This document shows positions 9,499 to 17,370 of a DNA stretch of 64,000 nucleotides, piece after piece. The notes below the pieces were generated by a model. That model was not told the origin of the DNA and made no database searches. It worked only from the letters and a program-made list of their open reading frames with translations. Location: positions 1-64,000 of the forward strand of contig NZ_JAOAUU010000135.1 in NCBI RefSeq assembly GCF_030157465.1, given 5' to 3'. How positions within the stretch are numbered: the stretch's first letter is position 1; each line of letters opens with the position of its first letter. This stretch comes from Zoogloea sp. GTDB lineage: Bacteria; Pseudomonadota; Gammaproteobacteria; Burkholderiales; Rhodocyclaceae. Made by a program: the position numbers and the translations under genes.

Positions 9499-11482
9499 TC
9501 GTCCGCTGAAGTCGTCGGGCCATGCCGACGCGGCCGACGCTGTGCAGCAACGGCTCGAAGAGCTGAATGCCCGGATGCGCGGCCTGGGGCAACAGCTGGT
9601 TGCAGAAGCGCGATCGCTGGAGGAGCTCTCTCTCTCCATGACCGCCATGAGCGCTGCAAGCAGGGAGGCTTCTGACGCGGGCGCCAGGGCCAGATCCAAG
9701 ACCAAATCCAAATCCAAGGCGCGGGCCAAGGCACGCGCAGCGCTGGCCGAGCGCTGGAGTATTGCCTGCCAGCTATATGGCGATCTCGCCGGGCTGTGTG
9801 ACCGCCTGGCGGCTCTGTCGGAGACGATGGCAGAGAGCTTTGTGGTCGAAATGGTCGAGACGAAATCGTTCCAGGATCGCCACGCCATTGCCGGCAAACT
9901 CGAGACGGCTTTTTTCGATCGTCTGTGCGGAGAGCGCGAGGCGCTGCGTGAATATCTTCTAAGCCTGCTTGCGCGGCGGGCCTGGGATGCCGTGAAGGCA
10001 TTCGTGCGCTATGTGGATGTCGTCGGGCCCGAGATCGAGCCGTCGCTGTTGTCCGCGAAGATCGAGCAGGACTTTTCCCTTGATGTTGTGGCGTGGCAGT
10101 CGGATATCGGGATTGGGGAGGCGCTGGCAGTTCAGGATCCGGCGTATGTCCTGACGGTGCGCGCCTCCGAGGGCAGGGGGCAGGGGACATTGAGCGACCT
10201 GCGCAGATCCTCGCTCGGGAAGTTCTACGTGGAGCGTCTCAAGCACTATCCGCCAGTTCGCTCGGCTGCCATCTGGTTGTGGCAGCGGGGGTATCCGGTC
10301 TATGCAAATCGCGTCGCGCCTCTGGTGTTCCGTCGCGAGGCCCAGCGCTGGCGTCCCCTCACGGATATCGTGGAGTACTCTGCAAGGTCTGAGGCCGGGC
10401 AAAAAGTTGTGCTGGCCGCGCCGTCGAAGGTGGAGACCCCGATTCCGGTGGCGTTTCCTGAGAAGAGCCGTGCCGTACTCGTCTCACCCCACGACAGCTA
10501 CGTGTTTCCCGAGATATTCGTCACCACGGTGCCTGATGCCACGGTTTACGGTGGCACCAACCTGGTTCTGGTCAATGGGGAGGTGATTTGTCACAACCTC
10601 TACAATTTCGAGCGCGATTACACGTCGGAGGAACTGCACGGCCGGACCTCGATCGACCCGAAGAATCGTCGGGTGCGCTGGTTGTCCCATGACAATGATC
10701 CGGAGCACCTGCCCCGTGCCGGCGTGTTTGTGGATGCCTGTGCGCCCAATTACGCCCACTGGCTGACCGAGGTTTTCTCCCGAGTGGTCATGTTCTGCAG
10801 CGATGAGCGCTTTGCCGATGTTCCGCTGATCGTCAATGACGGACTGCATCGCAACCTGATGGAGTCCCTGCTGCTGATTACCCGGGGAGAGCGGCGAATC
10901 ATCACATTGCCCATTGGCCGGGCAATTACCGTCGACGAGTTGTACCTTACCTCGAACGCAGGCTACGTGCCTTTCGAGCGACGGACCACGCGCCTTTCCG
11001 GGCACTCTCACGGTCTATTCAGTCCGGTGGCAATGGGGCGGATGCGGCAGATGCTGGTTGATGTTGCGGCGACTTTCCCGTCGCCGAAATGGCCCGAGAA
11101 AATCTATCTGAGGCGCAATTCGGGTGTCAGAAAGGTCATCAACTCCGGTGAGATCGAACGGGCAATGGTCGCGCGCGGATTTTCCGTGATCGAGCCGGAA
11201 AAGCTGTCCTTCCTGCAGCAGGTCCAGCTTTTTTCCGGAGCGAAGGTGGTCGTTGCCTCAACCGGCGCAGCCGTGGCGAACATCATTTTCTGTCCTCCGG
11301 GTGCGCGCATCAGCATCTTCATTTCCCGCTATGCGGATACCAGCTATTGGTATTGGCAGAATATCGCCGCGGCTTCGGGTAATGTTGTCCGCTACGTACT
11401 GGGAGAGGCCGATCCGGGGAGCACTCACGGGATTCACAGTGATTTCCGGGTTTCGGTCGACGACGTCCTCAAGTCCCTGTGA
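9488..11482 (+). CDS. GT61-family glycosyltransferase with a long N-terminal helical extension
   Basis: A 664-residue protein. The C-terminal part (about residues 330-664) resembles the GT61/DUF563 capsular-polysaccharide glycosyltransferases: 'ACAPNYAHWLTEVFSR', 'KIYLRRNSGVRKVINSGEIE' and 'VVASTGAAVANIIFCPPGA' fit the family order. The first 200 or so residues are Ala/Arg/Lys/Glu-rich and probably helical or coiled-coil, including a strongly basic stretch near residues 70-85 made of alternating Lys, Ser, Ala and Arg. The ATG at 9488 overlaps wzt by 11 bp. The sugar transferred cannot be told from sequence. Confidence 0.8.
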   Translation: MQDDRPLKSSGHADAADAVQQRLEELNARMRGLGQQLVAEARSLEELSLSMTAMSAASREASDAGARARSKTKSKSKARAKARAALAERWSIACQLYGDLAGLCDRLAALSETMAESFVVEMVETKSFQDRHAIAGKLETAFFDRLCGEREALREYLLSLLARRAWDAVKAFVRYVDVVGPEIEPSLLSAKIEQDFSLDVVAWQSDIGIGEALAVQDPAYVLTVRASEGRGQGTLSDLRRSSLGKFYVERLKHYPPVRSAAIWLWQRGYPVYANRVAPLVFRREAQRWRPLTDIVEYSARSEAGQKVVLAAPSKVETPIPVAFPEKSRAVLVSPHDSYVFPEIFVTTVPDATVYGGTNLVLVNGEVICHNLYNFERDYTSEELHGRTSIDPKNRRVRWLSHDNDPEHLPRAGVFVDACAPNYAHWLTEVFSRVVMFCSDERFADVPLIVNDGLHRNLMESLLLITRGERRIITLPIGRAITVDELYLTSNAGYVPFERRTTRLSGHSHGLFSPVAMGRMRQMLVDVAATFPSPKWPEKIYLRRNSGVRKVINSGEIERAMVARGFSVIEPEKLSFLQQVQLFSGAKVVVASTGAAVANIIFCPPGARISIFISRYADTSYWYWQNIAAASGNVVRYVLGEADPGSTHGIHSDFRVSVDDVLKSL

Positions 11483-11551
11483 CGATCTTCAAGCCCCGCT
11501 GTTCGGCGTGGGGGCGCGTCACCAAGCAAGCTTTTGAATGGAGTTGAAAGA

Positions 11552-12307
11552 ATGATTCATCCCACCGCAATCGTTTCGCCTCTGGCGCAAATTGGCGTCA
11601 ATGTCAGGGTCGGCCCATTCTCCATCATTCACGACAATGTGGTCATCGGGGCCGATACGGTGATCGAAAGCCACTGCGAGATCGGACATCCGAGCGCTCT
11701 TGCCGGTGGGCGTGCCCTGGTGATCGGTCGGGGCTCCCTGATCCGCTCCCACAGCGTTTTTTACGAGGGTTCCACTTTCGGCGAGCGCCTGACCACTGGC
11801 CACCGGGTCACCGTGCGGGAGCTCACCACCGCGGGCAAGAACCTTCAGATCGGTACGCTGGGAGACATCCAGGGGCATTGCGAGATCGGCGATTATGTCC
11901 GCACCCACAGCAATGTGCATATCGGACACGAATCGAAGATCCACAACTTCGTCTGGATCTTTCCGTACGTCGTGCTGACCAATGATCCCCATCCTCCCAG
12001 CGATACCTGCGTGGGATGTGAGATCCATGATCATGCGGTGATTGCGACCATGTCCATCATCCTGCCCGGTGTGCAGGTCGGCGAGCATTCCCTTGTCGCC
12101 GCCCACAGCTCCGTGAGCCGTGACGTGGAGGCGCACACAGTGGTTGGCGGCAGCCCTGCCAGGTTTTTGTGCCCAACCGACAAGATCAAGCTCAAGGATG
12201 GTTCCGGGCGTAGCGCATATCCCTGGACAACTCATTTTTCAAGGGGCTACCCCGAGGATGTGGTCAAGGAGTGGCTGAGCCGCATTCCCGCATCCGGGCA
12301 GGAATAA
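11552..12307 (+). CDS. Left-handed beta-helix acetyltransferase, probably of a 3-amino-3,6-dideoxyhexose
   Basis: A 251-residue hexapeptide-repeat protein starting 'MIHPTAIVSP', with the isoleucine-patch pattern through most of its length. Immediately downstream are an FdtA-type isomerase and an FdtB-type aminotransferase. The likely reaction is therefore acetyl-CoA-dependent N-acetylation of dTDP-3-amino-3,6-dideoxyhexose, as done by QdtC/FdtC-type enzymes. The start at 11552 has GGAG eight bases upstream, so the in-frame Met 18 bp earlier is not used. A different acyl group or acceptor is possible. The family assignment is firm and the substrate is inferred from context. Confidence 0.8.
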   Translation: MIHPTAIVSPLAQIGVNVRVGPFSIIHDNVVIGADTVIESHCEIGHPSALAGGRALVIGRGSLIRSHSVFYEGSTFGERLTTGHRVTVRELTTAGKNLQIGTLGDIQGHCEIGDYVRTHSNVHIGHESKIHNFVWIFPYVVLTNDPHPPSDTCVGCEIHDHAVIATMSIILPGVQVGEHSLVAAHSSVSRDVEAHTVVGGSPARFLCPTDKIKLKDGSGRSAYPWTTHFSRGYPEDVVKEWLSRIPASGQE

Positions 12308-12367
12308 GCCCTATTTTTCGACGCGCCCGGATCCGGCTTTCCGGCCGGGGCGCAATCTGGAGTTTCC

Positions 12368-12784
12368 ATGAGCGTTCACGACTGCACCATTCTTGAACTT
12401 CCCCGCATTAACGACCCGCGCGGGAACCTGACCTTTGTTGAAGCGAATCGCCATATTCCCTTCGGCATCAACCGGGTCTATTACCTTTACGATGTTCCGG
12501 GTGGCGCCGAGCGGGGCGGGCACGCCCACAAGGCGCTCCATCAGCTGATCATCGCGATGTCCGGCTCCTTCGACATCCACCTCGACGACGGGCAGTCGAA
12601 GAAGACCGTTCACATGAACCGCAGTTACTACGGCCTCTACGTGTGCCCGATGATCTGGCGGGAGATCGACAACTTCTCTTCCGGGGCCGTCTGCATGGTG
12701 CTCGCGTCCGACTATTACGACGAACTCGACTACTACCGCCAGCATGCCGAGTTTGTTGCTGACGCATTGAAGGTGATCAAATGA
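12368..12784 (+). CDS. fdtA: dTDP-6-deoxy-hex-4-ulose 3,4-ketoisomerase (FdtA/QdtA family)
   Basis: A 138-residue single-domain cupin of the WxcM-like/FdtA family. It interconverts dTDP-4-keto-6-deoxyglucose and a 3-keto isomer, the first committed step to dTDP-Fuc3NAc or dTDP-Qui3NAc. The cupin motif '[20 protein letters not shown]' and the downstream '[14 protein letters not shown]' match the family. GGAG precedes the ATG at good distance, and its 3' end overlaps the aminotransferase by 4 bp. Galacto (Fdt) or gluco (Qdt) stereochemistry cannot be read from the sequence, so the symbol names the family only. Confidence 0.87.
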   Translation: MSVHDCTILELPRINDPRGNLTFVEANRHIPFGINRVYYLYDVPGGAERGGHAHKALHQLIIAMSGSFDIHLDDGQSKKTVHMNRSYYGLYVCPMIWREIDNFSSGAVCMVLASDYYDELDYYRQHAEFVADALKVIK

Positions 12785-13884
12785 AATCTGTTCCCTTTCT
12801 GGACCTCGGGCTGGTGCATCGGGAGATCAGGGGGGCGCTCGACGAGGCATTCAAGCGCGTTCTCGATTCCGGCTGGTTCATCATGGGGCCGGAGCTCGAG
12901 GCCTTCGAGGCCGAGTTTGCTGCGTACTGTGGCGTCAAGCACTGCATCGGAGTCGGCAACGGCCTGGAGGCCCTTCACCTTCTGCTGCGCGCCTACGACG
13001 TGGGGCCGGGCGACGAGGTTATCGTGCCTTCCAACACGTTCATCGCGACCTGGCTGGCGGTTTCCGAATGTGGCGCCACGCCGGTTCCAGTCGAGCCCAA
13101 CCCGCTGACTCACAATATCGAGGCGCCTGCCATTGCCGCGGCCATTACCAGCCGCACGAAGGCCATCATGCCGGTGCACCTGTACGGTCAGACGGCTGAC
13201 ATGGACCCGATCAACGAACTGGCCCGCAAGCATGGCCTCGTCGTGATCGAGGATGCGGCCCAGGCCCAGGGTGCCCTTTACAAGGGGCGCCGCGCCGGCT
13301 CTCTCGGTCATGCGGCCGGGACCAGCTTCTATCCGGGCAAGAACCTCGGAGCCCTCGGCGACGGTGGTGCCGTGCTGACCAGCGATGACGCCATCGCGGA
13401 AAAAGTGAAGCGGCTGCGCAACTACGGTTCCCAGGTCAAGTATCAGCACGATGTGGCCGGATACAACAGCCGCCTCGACGAGGTTCAGGCTGCGCTGTTG
13501 AGGGTCAAGCTGGGCGTGCTCGACCAGTGGAACGGACGCCGCAAGGCAATTGCGGCACGCTATGACCGGATGCTGGCCGGCTCCGGGGTCGAGCTTCCCT
13601 TTGTTCCGGAGTACGCTGATCCGGTGTGGCACCTGTATGTGATCCGCAGCCGCAACCGGGATGCCTTGCGTGCCCACCTGGACCGGATGCGCATCGCCAC
13701 TGTCATTCATTACCCGATCCCGCCCCACCGCCAGGCCTGCTACCAGGCGTTTGCCGGCGCCCATCTGCCCCTCGCAGACCAGCTGGCCGGCGAAGTCATC
13801 AGCTTGCCGATGTCGCCGGTACTGGGGGACGACGAGGTGGATCAGGTGGTGAGCGCGCTGCTGAGCTTTGATGGGGCTGCGTGA
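12781..13884 (+). CDS. fdtB: PLP-dependent sugar 3-aminotransferase (DegT/DnrJ/EryC1 family)
   Basis: A 367-residue PLP aminotransferase that would aminate the 3-keto sugar made by the preceding ketoisomerase, using glutamate as donor. The family motifs are '[22 protein letters not shown]', 'EDAAQAQGA' and the PLP-lysine loop '[17 protein letters not shown]', where the Lys is the cofactor base. The ATG overlaps fdtA by 4 bp (ATGA). Together with the acetyltransferase at 11552 it completes a dTDP-3-acetamido-3,6-dideoxyhexose branch. The upstream rmlA and rmlB are not in this window and must be supplied elsewhere. Confidence 0.88.
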   Translation: MKSVPFLDLGLVHREIRGALDEAFKRVLDSGWFIMGPELEAFEAEFAAYCGVKHCIGVGNGLEALHLLLRAYDVGPGDEVIVPSNTFIATWLAVSECGATPVPVEPNPLTHNIEAPAIAAAITSRTKAIMPVHLYGQTADMDPINELARKHGLVVIEDAAQAQGALYKGRRAGSLGHAAGTSFYPGKNLGALGDGGAVLTSDDAIAEKVKRLRNYGSQVKYQHDVAGYNSRLDEVQAALLRVKLGVLDQWNGRRKAIAARYDRMLAGSGVELPFVPEYADPVWHLYVIRSRNRDALRAHLDRMRIATVIHYPIPPHRQACYQAFAGAHLPLADQLAGEVISLPMSPVLGDDEVDQVVSALLSFDGAA

Positions 13885-15520
13885 ACGTTTTCGTCGGCTG
13901 CGGGGGGTGTTGACCGGGCTGAATGCCGTTTCGGCCCGGTTCGACCTGCTGCAGAATCAGCTCGATGCCCTCGCGGTGGCCCGACGCGAGCTGGACGAAG
14001 ACCTTGTGCAAGTGCGCGCGGAGATTACATCCCGCGCTTCCAGCGTTGAAGTGCTGGGGTTGGCGCACGAACTGGAAAAGCTGCAGGTGCTTCCGGCGAT
14101 CGTCGGCGAGGCTGTCCGGAGGCTTGACGAAGAGAATGCTGACGAGCGCGCGCTACGGACGGTTCTGGCGACGCAGCTTGAGGCTCATGGCGAGCGCCTG
14201 AATGACGTCGGGACGTCCCTGGAGGGACTTGGGCAGGCTCTCGGGCGCGTTGATGGACGTATCGATGCTCTCGACGAGAGTCTCGCTGCGCTGCCGCTCC
14301 GCTCGGATCTGACTGTGTTGTCTGCCGGTCTTGCGCAAGCCCAGAAGCAACTCGACACGGTATTGAGCACGGCCCAGTTGACTGTCCGATCGCTGCGGGG
14401 GGTGTCCGTGGTGGGGCCGTCATCTGCTGTCGAAAGGCCGCCGCTGGCATGTGAGCCGACGGCAGGGCGGCGGGCTGGCGGTGCGGTGCACCGCTTGGCC
14501 TTCCTGTTGCAGAGCCTGGAGTTGATCAACCATTTCGCCCCGGTGTGGGATCAACTGCCCGGCGGGAGTTTCGACGTGGTGTTGCACGGCGTTTCAGAAG
14601 CGCTGGGGCGTGAGGCCCTCAAACGCTGGCATTGCGGCGTGAGTTGCAGTGAGGACGTGCTGCGGGAGCGCCGGCGTTACCACTACCTGGTGTCCAACCA
14701 CCCGGTCGAGGGCGGAGAGCCCCCGTTGATCCAGCGCCTGGCCCGGCAAAACGTTCGTTTCATGTATGCAGCGGGAAAATCGGGCTGGAACCTGTCCGCC
14801 TGGAATTCCCTCTACGATCTGATTCTGTGTTTTGGCCCGCACCATGCGGCTGCCTTTACCGCGAGCACCGATGCAGTTGTGCTGCAGATGGGCTATCCGC
14901 GGTTTGACCGCTTTTTCAACGAGCAGATCACGGCCTCCGAGCTGTATACCCGTTTTGACTGCGACCTGTCGCGCGAGACTGTAGTCTGGCTTCCCACTTG
15001 GAAGAGCCTGTCGTCCGTCGGTTTGTTCGACACGGAAATCAGTGCACTGACCGAGCATTACAACGTGGTCGTCAAGCTTCACCCGCTCATGTCCGAAAGC
15101 GAGCCGGAGCGGGTGAGTGCGTTGCGAAAGCACCGTTTCACTCACCTGATCTGCGATTCGAGCGACAACCTGGGGCTTTATCAACTGGCCGATTACATGC
15201 TTTTCGACTACGGCGGGCCGCCCCTCGCCGGCATTTATGCCGACAAACGTCTCATTCTTCTGGACGTGCCCGGAGCCGAGAGCGATCCACTGACGGGGCC
15301 GGAGTCACCTGATCTCCATATTCGGCAATATCTGGGCGAGGTGCGCTCTGGGGAAGGTGCGATCGCCGGCCTGCTGGCGGACTCTGCCCATTGGGTGGCT
15401 CAGGCGCCCGTTCGCAAGATGCTCCGTAAGACTTATTTCGCTCCCCATTTCGGGTTTTCGGCAAATGTGGCGGCGGACGCATTGCTGCGTCTGGAGCTTA
15501 TTCTTGATAATCGTGACTGA
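13871..15520 (+). CDS. CDP-glycerol glycerophosphotransferase-like transferase with N-terminal coiled coil
   Basis: A 549-residue protein. Residues 1 to about 190 are predicted coiled coil, with repeated Leu/Asp/Arg heptads. The C-terminal half resembles the GT-B-fold glycerophosphotransferase family (TagF/TagB type): 'VVWLPTWKS', then '[10 protein letters not shown]', then '[11 protein letters not shown]'. Those enzymes take a phospho-group from a CDP-activated donor and release CMP. The gene overlaps fdtB by 14 bp and lies directly before the CDP-amidate kinase-like gene. I infer it may transfer the phosphoramidate, though a CDP-glycerol or other CDP-polyol donor is also possible. The ATG at 13871 is preferred over a TTG one codon earlier. 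Confidence 0.75.
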   Translation: MGLRERFRRLRGVLTGLNAVSARFDLLQNQLDALAVARRELDEDLVQVRAEITSRASSVEVLGLAHELEKLQVLPAIVGEAVRRLDEENADERALRTVLATQLEAHGERLNDVGTSLEGLGQALGRVDGRIDALDESLAALPLRSDLTVLSAGLAQAQKQLDTVLSTAQLTVRSLRGVSVVGPSSAVERPPLACEPTAGRRAGGAVHRLAFLLQSLELINHFAPVWDQLPGGSFDVVLHGVSEALGREALKRWHCGVSCSEDVLRERRRYHYLVSNHPVEGGEPPLIQRLARQNVRFMYAAGKSGWNLSAWNSLYDLILCFGPHHAAAFTASTDAVVLQMGYPRFDRFFNEQITASELYTRFDCDLSRETVVWLPTWKSLSSVGLFDTEISALTEHYNVVVKLHPLMSESEPERVSALRKHRFTHLICDSSDNLGLYQLADYMLFDYGGPPLAGIYADKRLILLDVPGAESDPLTGPESPDLHIRQYLGEVRSGEGAIAGLLADSAHWVAQAPVRKMLRKTYFAPHFGFSANVAADALLRLELILDNRD

Positions 15521-15567
15521 CCGGGCCGCGGTGCCGACGATCGGCGATGTGGCCGGAGGGCTTTGAG

Positions 15568-16089
15568 ATGGTCATCTGGTTGATTGGTATGTCCGGATCG
15601 GGCAAGACCACGCTGGGGCGGGAGATCGCCCGCCAGTTAAGGACGCTGGCTCCCAATACGGTATTGCTCGACGGGGATGAGTTGCGGGAGGTTTTTGCCC
15701 ATGACCGGGGCGATGCGCCTTACTCGATCGAGGGGCGCCGCCTCAATGCGGAGAGGCTCACGGCCTTGTGTGCGATGCTGGATCGGCAGGGTGTCCACGT
15801 GGTGTGCTGCGTGTTGTCCATTTTTCCTGACATGCGAGAGGAGAATCGCCGCCGCTTCAGCTCCTATTTCGAGGTTTTCATGGATGCGCCGCTGGCTGTA
15901 CTGCAGGCGCGTGATGTGAAAGGTCTGTATGCGGCAGCCGGCAGGGGCGAGGTGAGCAACGTGGTCGGGGTCGATATTCCCTTCCCGCGTCCGGTGGCCG
16001 CTGACATGGTCATTGACAGCTCGGGCAATCCCGACGGACTGGAACATGTGGCTGCCCGGATTCTCACCCAGACGGGGCTGCAAGGATGA
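15568..16089 (+). CDS. Cytidine diphosphoramidate kinase-like protein (adenylylsulfate-kinase fold)
   Basis: A 173-residue P-loop kinase related to CysC, with Walker A 'GMSGSGKTT' at residues 7-15 and 'LLDGDELREVF' as in APS kinases. No sulfate-activation gene (cysD, cysN, sulfotransferase) is nearby. The neighbours are instead homologues of the Campylobacter phosphoramidate enzymes, in which the CysC-like Cj1415 phosphorylates the 3'-OH of cytidine diphosphoramidate. I assign that role by context. The start at 15568 follows GGAGGG, and seven upstream in-frame codons are excluded. It overlaps the next gene by 4 bp. A true APS kinase for a sulfated glycan remains a weaker alternative. Confidence 0.8.
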   Translation: MVIWLIGMSGSGKTTLGREIARQLRTLAPNTVLLDGDELREVFAHDRGDAPYSIEGRRLNAERLTALCAMLDRQGVHVVCCVLSIFPDMREENRRRFSSYFEVFMDAPLAVLQARDVKGLYAAAGRGEVSNVVGVDIPFPRPVAADMVIDSSGNPDGLEHVAARILTQTGLQG

Positions 16090-16655
16090 TGAAGTACCCC
16101 TACGCGGTCGGGGATCTCCTTGAGCAGCGTAATACTTATTTTTATTCCCGCTACGAGGGGCGTGCCTTTCTCGCAGCCTGGTGCCGACAGCGTGCAGGTG
16201 TGGCGGCGCTGCCGGGCGGGGGCGCGCCTGATGAGGCTGCCGCACGATCCCGTCCGACGGACAGGCTTCTCGACGACCTGCGGGTGGAGATCTCTGCGCG
16301 GCTGGCCGATGCCGGTGGGCGCCAGACCCTTGACCGGCTGGTCCAGCGTTTCGAGGTCAGCAAGCGCCTGCACGGGGAGTACAGCGCAGACTGGCGTCCG
16401 GTGGATCCTGCCGACTATCACACTCTGGAACGCTACCTCTGCTTTGGCGAAGTACTCGAGCTGGCCTGGACCACGTGGGCGGCGTTGCCCTATCTCAACG
16501 CCTTGCTGAAATGCCTGGACACCCTTACCGCGCTGGCGGGGCGACTCGATGTCGGGCAGCGCGTGCGCCTGGAAAGCCTGATCGGGCGGGAAGAAATGCA
16601 TGTGGCCGCCTTGGCGAAACGTGTCGGGCTCAAGGAGATCCGTCATGATGATTGA
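16086..16655 (+). CDS. Unknown protein inside the phosphoramidate operon
   Basis: A 189-residue soluble, mostly helical protein without signal peptide or membrane segment. I recognise no family. Visible features are an N-terminal 'YFYSRYEGRAFLAAWCRQ', a Gly/Ala-rich loop, and a C-terminal half rich in Leu and Glu ('GEVLELAWTTWAALPYLNAL'). It overlaps the kinase gene by 4 bp and the formyltransferase-like gene by 11 bp, so it is expressed in fixed ratio with pathway enzymes. Possible roles include a partner or scaffold for the adjacent enzyme, or a small enzyme specific to this version of the pathway. The real start could be either of two consecutive ATGs. Confidence 0.7.
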   Translation: MMKYPYAVGDLLEQRNTYFYSRYEGRAFLAAWCRQRAGVAALPGGGAPDEAAARSRPTDRLLDDLRVEISARLADAGGRQTLDRLVQRFEVSKRLHGEYSADWRPVDPADYHTLERYLCFGEVLELAWTTWAALPYLNALLKCLDTLTALAGRLDVGQRVRLESLIGREEMHVAALAKRVGLKEIRHDD

Positions 16656-17370
16656 CGGCCTGATCCTGCTGGCGGCGCCGACGGCGCGCTCGCGTGCCTA
16701 CATTCAGGCCCTGGTTGCCGCAGGTTTACTGCCGGAACGGGTCGTGCTGCTTGGCGAGGAGTCTGAGCCGCCTGGCCCGGCCCTGCATGCTGTCAGGCAA
16801 TGGCAAGGTCTGGTTCTGCCGGATCACGGCGAGTCGATCGCGGCCACCTGTGGCCGTGCCGGGATTCCTGTGCAGGCCTGCGCGGCCGGCAGCGTGAACG
16901 AGGAGGAGGTCGTCGGCATCCTCCGGGCCCTCGCTCCGCGGGTGCTCATTTATTCCGGGGCCGGCGGACAGATCGTGTCCGCCTCGGTGCTAGGGTTGGG
17001 ATTTCCCTTCCTGCATGTGCATTCAGGCTATTTGCCCGACTACCGGGGCAGTACGACCCTGTACTACGCGCTTTTGAACGGGGATGCTCCCGGTGTGACC
17101 GCCATCGTGCTCGACCGGACCATCGACACCGGCCCGGTGATTGCCCGGCGCATGTATCCCCGCCCACCGCAGGGCATGGACATCGATCAGGTGTTCGACC
17201 CGGCTATCCGGGCTGATCTGCTCGTTCATGTGGTCGCTGATTTCTCCCGACGGGGGGCGCTGGAGCCCATCGAGATGCAGGATCCTGCTGTCGGCGTAAG
17301 CTATTACGTCATCCATCCGGTGCTCAAACATCTGAGCATCCTTTCACTGACGTCAGCTTCGGAGCAATGA
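16645..17370 (+). CDS. Formyltransferase-family protein with altered catalytic motif
   Basis: A 241-residue protein of the methionyl-tRNA/GAR/sugar formyltransferase superfamily, recognisable by 'HVHSGYLPDYRGSTTLYYAL' (from residue 124) and 'LDRTIDTGPVI' (Asp161). The family's catalytic Asn-x-His reads His124-Val-His126 here, so the Asn is replaced while His126 and Asp161 remain. It lacks the C-terminal tRNA-binding domain and sits between phosphoramidate genes, so it is not fmt. It may formylate an amino group of the sugar or of the phosphoramidate, or it may have lost formyl transfer. AAGGAG lies seven bases before the ATG. It overlaps both neighbours. Confidence 0.75.
   Translation: MMIDGLILLAAPTARSRAYIQALVAAGLLPERVVLLGEESEPPGPALHAVRQWQGLVLPDHGESIAATCGRAGIPVQACAAGSVNEEEVVGILRALAPRVLIYSGAGGQIVSASVLGLGFPFLHVHSGYLPDYRGSTTLYYALLNGDAPGVTAIVLDRTIDTGPVIARRMYPRPPQGMDIDQVFDPAIRADLLVHVVADFSRRGALEPIEMQDPAVGVSYYVIHPVLKHLSILSLTSASEQ

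Noticed and set aside
12308-12367. Terminator between the acetyltransferase and fdtA genes
   Set aside because: A GC-rich imperfect hairpin is present, but it has no T run and the flanking genes are functionally one set, so a stop of transcription is unlikely.
15568-16089. Adenylylsulfate kinase for sulfate assimilation or PAPS supply
   Set aside because: No cysD, cysN, cysH or sulfotransferase gene is near, and the operon partners match the phosphoramidate enzymes. A sulfation role is kept only as a weaker alternative.
16645-17370. Methionyl-tRNA formyltransferase
   Set aside because: Too short, no C-terminal tRNA-binding domain, catalytic Asn replaced, no def gene next to it.
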